A DNA stretch of 64,000 nucleotides from Bacillus cereus G9842 (GTDB lineage: Bacteria; Bacillota; Bacilli; Bacillales; Bacillaceae_G). Made by a program: the position numbers and the translations under genes. Location of the stretch: contig NC_011774.1 in assembly GCF_000021305.1 (NCBI RefSeq), forward strand, positions 1 to 64,000, in the 5' to 3' direction. Shown here piece after piece: positions 8,299 through 15,566 of the stretch. Numbering within the stretch: position 1 is the stretch's first letter; every line of letters starts with the position of its first letter. Below the pieces are notes generated by a model. The model was not told the origin of the DNA, searched no databases, and saw only the letters and a program-made list of their open reading frames with translations.

Positions 8299-8337
8299 TT
8301 GTAGAGTGGTATCGAGGAATAGATATTCTCTCTACAA
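8299..8337. repeat. Hairpin in the tRNA cluster
   Basis: TTGTAGAG (8299-8306) pairs perfectly with CTCTACAA (8330-8337) around a 23-nt loop that can fold again (GAGGAAT/ATTCTC). It could be the D and anticodon arms of another degenerate tRNA or a processing hairpin between two tRNA-like genes. Confidence 0.4.
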
Positions 8338-8341
8338 CATG

Positions 8342-8424
8342 TTTGGTATAGCTTAATAAGTAGAGCGAATGATGTAAGCATGCAGTCATTTATGGTGTTG
8401 GTGCAATTCCAACTACTGAGCACA
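8342..8424 (+). tRNA. tRNA-like gene with a 13-nt anticodon loop
   Basis: The acceptor TTTGGTA/TACTGAG pairs with three G-U wobbles. The D arm is GCTT/GAGC with an 8-nt loop. The anticodon stem AATGA/TCATT is perfect and closes a 13-nt loop (8373-8385) containing GCATGC. The T stem GTTGG/CCAAC is perfect, but its loop, TGCAATT, departs from the usual TTCRANY. No CCA is encoded (CACA follows). It is the most degenerate member of the cluster, recognised mainly from arm spacing. Confidence 0.4.
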
Positions 8425-8510
8425 TAGAACAGTTGGAGTGATAGCGGTTTTATTAACCTATAATACAGGCATAGTAGTTTTGCAATTGTTAAAGAGGTTA
8501 TCCTCCTTAT

Positions 8511-8563
8511 CCTAAAAGATATGAATTGTTGTAACATCTCCTTTTCACTTCATATCTTTTAGG
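8511..8563. terminator. 15-bp perfect inverted repeat after the tRNA cluster
   Basis: CCTAAAAGATATGAA (8511-8525) pairs without mismatch with 8549-8563 around a 23-nt loop. The 3' arm contains CTTTT. It probably ends transcription of the tRNA cluster. Confidence 0.5.
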
Positions 8564-8663
8564 GTGTGGAGTATCACGCTCAATCCCTGCACTTTATTGT
8601 AATTGTTTTAGATAGTCAAAAATCGTATATCAATTTCCGCATTGTAAGAGTTTATAACACAAG

Positions 8664-8697
8664 AAAAAGCACTGGTTTATACTGGTGCTTTTTTTGT
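8664..8697 (+). terminator. Rho-independent terminator upstream of the actin operon
   Basis: AAAAAGCAC pairs with GTGCTTTTT around a 12-nt loop and is followed by more T (seven in all). Confidence 0.75.
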
Positions 8698-8778
8698 ATG
8701 TTCTTGTCTAAATAGCAAGGACGAAATATATTGTCAGTTTGTCCATAATGTAGTAATATTGCACATAGGAAACAAAGT

Positions 8779-8823
8779 GTACATTTAATACTTTTTGTGC
8801 ACAATGTATACATTAGGTATAAG
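8779..8823 (+). promoter_or_regulatory. Promoter with palindromic operator-like sites for the actin operon
   Basis: TTGTGC (8795-8800) and TATAAG (8818-8823) are spaced by exactly 17 bp, a plausible sigma-A promoter. Three palindromes cover it: TGTACA (8779-8784), TTGTGCACAA (8795-8804) and AATGTATACATT (8803-8814). All share a TGTRYACA-like core. ParM operons are usually repressed by their adaptor at a centromere that overlaps the promoter; that these sites serve both roles here is inferred. Confidence 0.55.
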
Positions 8824-8857
8824 TATATAAAAGACAATGTTCTGGAGGCTATATAAA

Positions 8858-10039
8858 ATGAAAACTCAATTAGTAAGTAGGAAGACAAAGAAAAATCAAC
8901 CTGTTTTAGTTGGTTTAGATGTAGGGTTTGGGGCAACAAAATACATATCAAATGTACACCCATACTTAACAGCGCTTCCAAGTGCGGTAGTACCTGGAAA
9001 ATATAAAACGTCCAATAAAATTGTAGGTTCAAAAGAGGTTGATCTTGAAAATCTAGTAGTGGTAACAGAAGAAGGCACATTTACTGTTGGTCAATTAGCT
9101 TTAAAAGTTCCGAATACAACTACAAAACGTACAGTAGTTAGAGATAGAGCAAATGATGTATTTAGTAAAGTATTATTTCAAACAGGACTAGGAATGGCTG
9201 TTCCTCATGAGTCAGGAGAATATGATGTATTTCTAGTAACAGGGTTACCAAATAAAGACTTTGAATTATCAATTAAAGATAATTTAGAAGAATTCTTAAA
9301 TAAACCATTCACAATTACATTCCCTGTAAATGGTGGAAATGAAATTAAAAAAACAATTAATGTAATTGGTTTAGAAATCATGCGTCAACCAGAAGGTGCT
9401 GTTACATACAATCAGTTTACTTTTAGTCAAGAAGAATTTTTAGTTCCAAGTGAGAATGCAAAAAACTTTATTGGTATTATTGACTGTGGGCATTTTACAA
9501 CAGATTATGCATTATTCCGTGATGGTGTAATTATGGAAGATTCTATTACAAGTAATTCAACGGTTGCAGTGAATGATGTGTACAAGCGACTGCGCAAGGT
9601 TTTAACAATTAAGTTTGATAAGCTAGGATACACTGAATATCAAGCGGAAGAGGAAGACTTAGACAATGCTGTATTGACGGGAAAAGTAGAATATGTTGAA
9701 GCGCATGATGTTTCTGAAGAAGTTGGAGATTGTGTAAAAACAGTTGCTAAAATTATTGCAAAGGATATTCTAGATGCATGGGGTAACGAGACAAACCGTG
9801 TACAAACTATTCTTCTTTCTGGTGGGGGATCGGCATTATTCTCAGAGGCACTTAAACAAGAATTTACTGAACGTAAGAAGCGTGGATTTGAAGTACTTGA
9901 TGTCGCACAATTTAGCAACGTATTAGGTTATTATATGTATGGTTGCATAGCTTTAACTGATGAAAAAGAACAAAGCGAAGTGTTCATGGAATTTGTAGAA
10001 CCTGTGTTTGGAGAAGAAGAGGTTGCGGAGACAGAATAA
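8858..10039 (+). CDS. parM: ParM-like actin ATPase (DNA segregation)
   Basis: A 393-aa bacterial actin homologue. Visible actin-fold motifs are phosphate-1 VGLDVGFGATKY (about residues 18-29), phosphate-2 GIIDCGHFTTDYALFRDG (about 205) and the adenosine motif ILLSGGGSALF (about 317). VFLVTGLP (about 125) is typical of the ParM/Alp group. Such proteins form dynamic filaments that push apart plasmid or phage DNA, or centre replicating phage DNA. The start is ATG 8858, preceded by TGGAGG; the in-frame ATG at 8837 lies upstream of that site. The small downstream gene overlaps by one base. It is the strongest sign that this replicon segregates like a plasmid. Confidence 0.9.
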   Translation: MKTQLVSRKTKKNQPVLVGLDVGFGATKYISNVHPYLTALPSAVVPGKYKTSNKIVGSKEVDLENLVVVTEEGTFTVGQLALKVPNTTTKRTVVRDRANDVFSKVLFQTGLGMAVPHESGEYDVFLVTGLPNKDFELSIKDNLEEFLNKPFTITFPVNGGNEIKKTINVIGLEIMRQPEGAVTYNQFTFSQEEFLVPSENAKNFIGIIDCGHFTTDYALFRDGVIMEDSITSNSTVAVNDVYKRLRKVLTIKFDKLGYTEYQAEEEDLDNAVLTGKVEYVEAHDVSEEVGDCVKTVAKIIAKDILDAWGNETNRVQTILLSGGGSALFSEALKQEFTERKKRGFEVLDVAQFSNVLGYYMYGCIALTDEKEQSEVFMEFVEPVFGEEEVAETE

Positions 10040-10230
10040 TGGCAGCAGAAAAATTAGTTGCACGAATCAGAAAAGATGATCACCTAATACGTGAACACTT
10101 CGATAAGATTAAAACAAGTGATCATCCATATGAGATTAGAAGATTGCTTGAGAAAGCGATTAAAATAGAGCAAGAAGAGCAGGAATTAATTGAAAAAGTG
10201 AAAAAACAACTAGAACTGGATGCTGAATAG
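10039..10230 (+). CDS. Small charged protein, candidate ParM partner (adaptor)
   Basis: A 63-aa protein, highly charged and predicted helical (RRLLEKAIKIEQEEQELIEKVKKQ). Its ATG overlaps the TAA of the actin gene by one base (taATGg), so the two are translationally coupled. In ParM-type operons the second gene encodes the centromere-binding adaptor (ParR, AlfB, Alp7R). Position and size fit, but no ribbon-helix-helix signature is obvious. A terminator overlaps the 3' end. Confidence 0.7.
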   Translation: MAAEKLVARIRKDDHLIREHFDKIKTSDHPYEIRRLLEKAIKIEQEEQELIEKVKKQLELDAE

Positions 10231-10245
10231 CGTCCAGTTTTTTTT
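10214..10245 (+). terminator. Rho-independent terminator of the actin operon
   Basis: AACTGGATGCT pairs with AGCGTCCAGTT (one wobble) and is followed by eight T. The stop codon TAG lies in the loop. Confidence 0.85.
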
Positions 10246-10299
10246 ATGCTCTTGTATGCGAATGTAGATATATGAAGAAAATTAGTACAATTAGAATGT

Positions 10300-10370
10300 G
10301 GAGATACTGCACCACCTCACACAGGACCGTTGGGTATTGACAGGAGGATTGAGCTGAGTATCTCCTTTTT
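10300..10370 (+). ncRNA. Candidate structured small RNA with its own terminator
   Basis: GGAGATACT (10300-10308) pairs perfectly with AGTATCTCC (10357-10365), followed by TTTTT. The 48-nt interior is GC-richer than its surroundings and can pair internally (CCTC with GAGG). It has no reading frame and sits between the actin operon terminator and the next gene. It could be a small regulatory RNA or a leader/attenuator; no known family was recognised. Confidence 0.45.
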
Positions 10371-10574
10371 GTGCTATTTAAATAAAGAAGGATTATTAGG
10401 GAGTGTGGAACTACCTCGTAGATAGACAAAGTACGTTTTGTAGGCAGTATAGGCTATCCCATAAAGTATAAAAAGTCATCGTTATTATTTGGGGAGTGAA
10501 CAATTCTAATTTTTTAAATAGTGCGTAACAGCGTAGTTGTTTTACATAAAAGATTGGTATGGAGGTTGATAAAA

Positions 10575-11006
10575 ATGTCTAGTGTTCAAGGAGGTTCTGA
10601 TACAAATCATGGACTTCGAAATAACGTGGTGGTAAGAAAGTTTAAAAAGGCAGGAAGAATAGGTGGTATTGCTTATGGTACATATTCTCGTATGAAAGCT
10701 GGGGACTCTGCCTCTGTAGCTTTAGGCAAAACTATCTTATCGAAAGCGGCTTTATCTCTTATTCCAGGTGCTGCTATAACAGTTAATACTGTCAAGGCTA
10801 TCAGGACTGTACCAAAGATATTTAATAAACTAGATGCAACGATAGGAGCAATAGATAGTAAAAAAAGTCAATTTGGGGGGGGATTCAAACAATCTGAATC
10901 ACAAGTGGCTATGATGCAAGTAGACCTATCAAACATGCAAAATGCAAGAAATCATTTGGTTAAAAGTATGGCAAACCATGCAGCTGGAGCTCAAAAAGTA
11001 TATTGA
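10575..11006 (+). CDS. Hypothetical protein, Gly/Ala-rich hydrophobic centre
   Basis: A 143-aa basic protein of unknown function. A hydrophobic Ala/Gly-rich stretch (ALGKTILSKAALSLIPGAAI, about residues 52-71) could insert in a membrane or be buried in a virion, and the C-terminal half is helical. The start is ATG 10575 behind GGAGGTTGAT; an earlier GTG frame has no signal. It is the first plus-strand gene after the actin operon, in a loosely packed group with the genes that follow. It is not recognised as a known family. Confidence 0.7.
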   Translation: MSSVQGGSDTNHGLRNNVVVRKFKKAGRIGGIAYGTYSRMKAGDSASVALGKTILSKAALSLIPGAAITVNTVKAIRTVPKIFNKLDATIGAIDSKKSQFGGGFKQSESQVAMMQVDLSNMQNARNHLVKSMANHAAGAQKVY

Positions 11007-11179
11007 AAAATTAGTAAAGAAGTGCGCCTAGATAATAATTAATTATGTAGAAAAATAGGGTAAGAGGCTTTGAAAAAAGAGTGGATAAAAAATAAAAATG
11101 TTATACATAGTTTTAAAAGTTTTCATTGGTTGTAGAGGTATTGTTTTACTAGATTAATTTATGGAAAGGAAGATCTAAG

Positions 11180-11566
11180 CTGTCAAATCTATATTTAGCG
11201 AGTAAGCAGTCTTATAAAGAAACAGTATATGAAAATATAATCGAATCAATGGTCGTAGGTGCTGCCGATAAGTGGAGACAAAATAGAATTAAAAGAATTG
11301 ATACGATTTATAGAAAGAGTCCTATTAAATTAGAGAGTAGTTATATTAGTATGATGAATAGTACAAGTATTAATAATCCTAAAGTAGACATGTTATTAGA
11401 AGAAGATCATGATGTTCAAATTCCTATACATGTACATTCTATAAACATAATGTTCTATATCGAAAAAATTTATAAAAAAATTTTTGGTGGAGGATGGAAA
11501 GGAAAAGCAAGATCAGTATTAGCGGATGGAAAATTGGGTGTTAGTACGGCTGTTTTGTGTGAATAA
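11180..11566 (+). CDS. Hypothetical protein, probable CTG start, possibly truncated
   Basis: The best ribosome binding site (AAGGAAG, 11166-11172) is 7 nt before CTG 11180, which opens a continuous frame of 128 codons (LSNLYLASKQSYKETV...). The first in-frame ATG is 11249 and has no signal. The product is basic and ends abruptly at TAA 11564-11566, two bases before the next gene's ATG in another frame. This fits either translational coupling or a one-base loss that split an original gene of about 390 codons. No known family was recognised. Confidence 0.5.
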   Translation: MSNLYLASKQSYKETVYENIIESMVVGAADKWRQNRIKRIDTIYRKSPIKLESSYISMMNSTSINNPKVDMLLEEDHDVQIPIHVHSINIMFYIEKIYKKIFGGGWKGKARSVLADGKLGVSTAVLCE

Positions 11567-11568
11567 TT

Positions 11569-12360
11569 ATGTTGAGTTTATTGGGGACAGCAGCAGCCAT
11601 TCATATAGCACCTAATTTAGCGATGAAGGCAGTTAAAAGTACAAAAACTGGTCAGAAGGCTTTAGCAGCAACGTTTGGAGCGGGTGTTGATATGGGGCGT
11701 AAAGGCCAGAAGTTACAACACACCGTAAAAGATTTTATGGAATATGGTATAGGTCCAGAAAGCCTTGTTGAGTATGAAATGGGCCAGAGTGTTGGCCATA
11801 GACTACAAGGTCTGCCTGAGCACGTACAGACAGAAGCTTTAAAGATATTTAGGGAGCAAGTTAAAGAACAATTTTCAAGTTTAACAGATATTCAGAAGCA
11901 AGAATTAGATAAAACTCCATATATTAATACCTTAATACATTATGCGGAGGGAAAAGATGATGGGAAATTAAAGGATGCTTTAATGAAATTATCTATACCA
12001 GAATCAGAAGAGAAAAAGCTTCGACATCATGTCACAAACATGGGTATATTAGGGGGGGTTGGGATGGTAGAACCACATGCTTTAATGCAGCCAGCTATTA
12101 GTGCTGCACGTAAATATACAGCCCAAAGTGCATATGGAAAAAAATTCATGAAAAATAGCTTTAAAAAGGGCCTACAAGGAAAAATGACACCTAAGTTGGG
12201 TCAAGTTGCGACTGATATGCTAATATCTCCTGCTGCATTAGATGCAATGAGAGTAGGAAGTACCTTGTCTAAGGCAAGATTAAATGCTTCCCCTCAGCTA
12301 AAAAGTAGTGTACCATATCAATTAATAGATAAGGTATGTAATGAAATAAGCGGTCTATAG
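11569..12360 (+). CDS. Hypothetical protein, 263 aa
   Basis: It begins with a hydrophobic segment (MLSLLGTAAAIHIAPNLAMK) and continues as a mostly helical, basic protein ending in LIDKVCNEISGL. There is no ribosome binding site before ATG 11569, which lies two bases after the upstream stop, so its translation depends on the upstream gene or it is the downstream part of a frameshifted gene. The Gly/Ala-rich style resembles the other small genes here and parts of the large hub protein, but homology is not claimed. Confidence 0.65.
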   Translation: MLSLLGTAAAIHIAPNLAMKAVKSTKTGQKALAATFGAGVDMGRKGQKLQHTVKDFMEYGIGPESLVEYEMGQSVGHRLQGLPEHVQTEALKIFREQVKEQFSSLTDIQKQELDKTPYINTLIHYAEGKDDGKLKDALMKLSIPESEEKKLRHHVTNMGILGGVGMVEPHALMQPAISAARKYTAQSAYGKKFMKNSFKKGLQGKMTPKLGQVATDMLISPAALDAMRVGSTLSKARLNASPQLKSSVPYQLIDKVCNEISGL

Positions 12361-12372
12361 GAGGATTCATAG

Positions 12373-12528
12373 ATGAATAAAGATAAAAAAAGCCTGAAGG
12401 ACACAAAAATTGGGAAACGCGTTGTTAGACAAGCAGAATTAGCTTATGCAAGAGGATTAGGATATGTTGCTGCAGCAATAGTTAACGAGAGAATTAATCA
12501 AGTACTAAAAGAAAAAAATCTCAAATAA
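12373..12528 (+). CDS. Small basic hypothetical protein, 51 aa
   Basis: ATG 12373 follows AGGAGG with good spacing, starting 12 bases after the stop of the preceding gene. The product begins MNKDKKSLKDTKIGKRVV, continues with QAELAYARGLGYVAAAIV, and ends in KEKNLK. It is lysine-rich at both ends with an Ala-rich helix in the middle. It is probably co-translated with the upstream genes; the function is unknown. Confidence 0.65.
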   Translation: MNKDKKSLKDTKIGKRVVRQAELAYARGLGYVAAAIVNERINQVLKEKNLK

Positions 12529-13190
12529 ACTTATATGAGTGAAGGGATAAAATGCATATTAGATTAGTAAGGGATTTTTCATATTAATGATTAGATAATA
12601 ATAAATTAGTCAACATAGGAATTAATGTATTACTAAAAACGAAATTGTAAATGTATCAATGGGAAAATGGGATGATATAGAAGAGTGACATAGTGTGAGT
12701 ATATTTAAATCACTTCTACAGCTCATTGTATCGTTGATTTTATTGGGGATATATTCGCTAATGTAGTAAGGATTATTGCTATATAACCATGAGGCATAAG
12801 ATTGAAATGCTTTACAATTATATTTATGAATAGAATTTAATATGGTTTAGAATTAATTAATAGATTGCTCAGTTGCTAAATTCACACTTAGCTAATTCTA
12901 TATACATAAGAATATATGTACTCTAAATATAGTTTATGTTTATTGTAGTAGCAGTTTTAGTGAAATTTTAAATATTACTTGCATTTTGGATGAGATTCAA
13001 TCAGAAGAAAGGCATTACTTAATAAGAATAATGATTATCAATTAATACGAGAAAAAGCATTTGGTGAGAATTGAGACGTATATAAGAATTAAAACATATA
13101 AAAGTAATATGATTAAAGGCGGAATAAATGTTGGTTCATCTATTTTAAAGGTAAAAATTCTGCAAAGTGAAGGGGATTTATGAAAAAAAT
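12529..13190. other. Gene-free stretch
   Basis: No frame with a credible start is seen on either strand. A 65-codon minus-strand frame (13042-13239) overlaps the next gene's binding site and start and is rejected. The DNA is AT-rich with many stops in all frames. Confidence 0.5.
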
Positions 13191-13206
13191 TTAGGAGGTG
13201 TAACCT

Positions 13207-13527
13207 ATGAACGAAGTAAAGAATAATGTATTTGAACAATGTCAGAAGAGTATTGAACAGGCCGGTGCTATTGAATTAGCAGTTAAAGAAATATTTGAGA
13301 AAAAAGTCGAATTTGGAATGGGTGTTGGATTACGTTTGTTAGAAGAAGGATGCGATATTCAGCGTCAATCAAAAGAGAAAATATTAGGTTCCGCAATTCG
13401 GTTAGTAAAAAATAAGCCAGAAAAGTATCTTGCTACAGTTCAAGAGAACAAAGTTATATCCTATCGCACTTTAACGACAGAAGAATTATTGGCAAAAGAT
13501 TGGAAGGTTGTAAAAATACCTAAGTAA
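13207..13527 (+). CDS. Hypothetical protein, 106 aa
   Basis: The start is ATG 13207 behind a strong TAGGAGGTG site. The protein is soluble and mixed alpha/beta: an N-terminal helical half (EQCQKSIEQAGAIELAVKEI) and a C-terminal LLAKDWKVVKIP tail. It is flanked by non-coding DNA and is probably transcribed on its own. No family was recognised. Confidence 0.65.
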   Translation: MNEVKNNVFEQCQKSIEQAGAIELAVKEIFEKKVEFGMGVGLRLLEEGCDIQRQSKEKILGSAIRLVKNKPEKYLATVQENKVISYRTLTTEELLAKDWKVVKIPK

Positions 13528-13637
13528 AAAATATTTTGAAATGCCTGATATAATGCGTTGGACCCCTTTTGGGTGGAAGATAAAATAACCCAGTATCCTG
13601 TTTTATTTGGCTAAGCTTTCAATGCTTTTTTATAATG

Positions 13638-13659
13638 GTCCCTGTATGATTACAGGGAC
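13638..13659. repeat. Short perfect hairpin before the next gene
   Basis: GTCCCTGT pairs with ACAGGGAC around a 6-nt loop, about 15 nt upstream of the AAGGAG site of the next gene. It lacks a T-run, so it is more likely a leader element than a terminator. Confidence 0.4.
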
Positions 13660-13692
13660 TATATGTATGTAACAAGGAGTTGTAATCTATTT

Positions 13693-14967
13693 ATGATGAA
13701 AAATGCTTATAAAGAGTTATATGGTTCCAAAGGTATTGATACAAATTACGAGAGAGAGAAAATAGAGTATAGACCTAGTATAGGATATACCAAGGAAATG
13801 GCGATACAAAACTTACAGCCCCAAGTGAAGGGAATTATAGAACGATCCCGTAAATTTACAGTTTCTCAGAGTTTGTTAGACTATGATGAATTGATTAATG
13901 AAGTAAATGTGATTCTTAAAGATATTAAAGAAAGAAATGATAATCAATTAATTGATAAATTAACAGAGAATTTGAAGCAAAGACGAGTTAAAGAAGCAGC
14001 TTTATTAGAAAAAGAATATTGTGGTTACAAACAAAAGGGTGACTTAGAATTATACAGCCTCTTATTTAATATAAAAGAATCAATAACTTCTCAAAGGGAA
14101 TTTATTGATAGTAGATTTAGGGTCCAATTTACCAATGAAAGCGATTTAGAAAAAATTGAGAAGGCAGAATTAAAATCAATAGAGGAATGGGAGTTTTTAG
14201 AAGCACAAGTATTAGAAGGATATAGTATTTTAGCAGAAGCCCATGAAGATGATGAAGAACCCATAATGGATGAAAACTTGTTTCCTAATATAAGAGAGTT
14301 AAATTATGAAGTTCTGACTAAAATGGAACAAATTAAAAGGAAACAGGAGATGTTCCATATTACATTAGCAGATACATCTTATATTCATAAGAATAGATAT
14401 TTTATGATTCTCAATGTAATAGAAAAGGCAAAGATACTTGTATATGATTCCAAATCATTAATTGATAAAAACTTAAAGGCTTTTATTTTAAGTATAAAAG
14501 AGTTCGGTGATTTAAGTATAGTTAAATCACATTTAGTTCTTAACTTCAATGATATACAAGATCAGCATTTAAGTATAAAGGGAAGAATGATTTCTTTAGA
14601 TGTTGAAAAAGAAATATTTGCATCAGAGAAACATTATTTGCATCAACAGTTAGAAGTAAAGACTACTGAGCCATTAAAAAATTGGTTGTTCAATCAAGAA
14701 GAGCAGATGAGTGGATCTATGGATTTATTTGCTACTTATATGATTAATTCGATTGATAATGTAAAAAAAACTTATGAATCAAATATAGCAGATATACTAA
14801 ATTTCTATAAATCAGAATCAGATTTCTATGAGAAACAAACCAACCTTTTAAGAAACAAGGAGGAAATCAGGAGGTTCTACAGGATTTTAGAGGATTTAGA
14901 AGGTGTGCAAGAAATTCAAGGATCTTGGATTGAAGAGTATTTAAGGGCGGAAGGATACAGCATTTAA
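13693..14967 (+). CDS. Coiled-coil hypothetical protein, 424 aa
   Basis: Long, acidic and almost wholly helical, with extended Glu/Lys/Leu coiled-coil stretches throughout and no transmembrane segment. AAGGAG (13674-13679) precedes the paired ATGs at 13693 and 13696 with somewhat long spacing; an earlier ATG at 13663 lies before that site. It lies ahead of the tail operon. A structural or scaffolding role is possible but not shown; no family was recognised. Confidence 0.65.
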   Translation: MMKNAYKELYGSKGIDTNYEREKIEYRPSIGYTKEMAIQNLQPQVKGIIERSRKFTVSQSLLDYDELINEVNVILKDIKERNDNQLIDKLTENLKQRRVKEAALLEKEYCGYKQKGDLELYSLLFNIKESITSQREFIDSRFRVQFTNESDLEKIEKAELKSIEEWEFLEAQVLEGYSILAEAHEDDEEPIMDENLFPNIRELNYEVLTKMEQIKRKQEMFHITLADTSYIHKNRYFMILNVIEKAKILVYDSKSLIDKNLKAFILSIKEFGDLSIVKSHLVLNFNDIQDQHLSIKGRMISLDVEKEIFASEKHYLHQQLEVKTTEPLKNWLFNQEEQMSGSMDLFATYMINSIDNVKKTYESNIADILNFYKSESDFYEKQTNLLRNKEEIRRFYRILEDLEGVQEIQGSWIEEYLRAEGYSI

Positions 14968-15157
14968 AGAAGCGTGTAATACAATACAATACAATGTATA
15001 ATAGTTTTGAATCAAATTATTAAGGTTAAATATCTTTAATGTATTGGTCTTTTTATTGATGAAAAATATTAAAAAATATATGTACTCTAGCATCTAAAAA
15101 ATATCCATATACAAATCTAAACCTTGTATGATTCTTCTCTTTATATACTGAAAGTTA

Positions 15158-15196
15158 AATAGGCGGGCGATACCATACTCGTCCGCTTATTGTTTT
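15158..15196 (+). terminator. Terminator between the coiled-coil gene and the tail operon
   Basis: AATAGGCGGGCGA pairs with TCGTCCGCTTATT (13 bp, two G-U) around an 8-nt loop and is followed by GTTTT. Confidence 0.7.
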
Positions 15197-15461
15197 AAGT
15201 TAATTCGAAGGAAATAGGGATATTTGAATTAAAAAGTAGGCTCAGTTTCAAATGAAAAACATTTTTTTATTTTGTTAAAAACATATGGAACATTAGCTCA
15301 TTCTGCGAGAATTGCTTACTTTATGGAGTACAAACAGTTGTTGAGTGTTTGAGCCAGATTTAGTTTTTGAGTAAAGGGAAAGTATCTTAAGAAATAATTA
15401 ATTATTGGCAAGAAAAAGGTTAAATTGGACTTTTACTTTTCTCAAAGAGGTAAATGAAAAT

Positions 15462-15495
15462 TATATTCTGCTTCTTAAAGAAGAGGCAGAATATA
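15462..15495. terminator. 15-bp hairpin in the tail-operon leader
   Basis: TATATTCTGCTTCTT pairs with AAGAGGCAGAATATA (one G-U) with loop AAAG. It lies about 70 nt before the first tail gene and could act as an attenuator or RNA-stability element; there is no T-run. Confidence 0.45.
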
Positions 15496-15566
15496 GAGTG
15501 TAATGAAAGATGGTTATAAACCAAAGTATCGGAAACAAAAGAATTAAAGAAGGGGGTGAGTAATAT

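Larger units (their letters stand above)
14968..15560. other. Intergenic stretch before the tail operon
   Basis: No gene is seen in about 600 bp. It holds a short ATACA repeat at 14977-14995, the terminator at 15158-15195 and the hairpin at 15462-15495. A promoter for the long plus-strand tail operon must lie here or further upstream, but no clear -35/-10 pair was found. Confidence 0.5.

Noticed and set aside
8283..9080. Minus-strand frames opposite the tRNA cluster and the actin gene start
   Set aside because: They run antisense to tRNA-like genes, terminators and the actin gene; no start signals.
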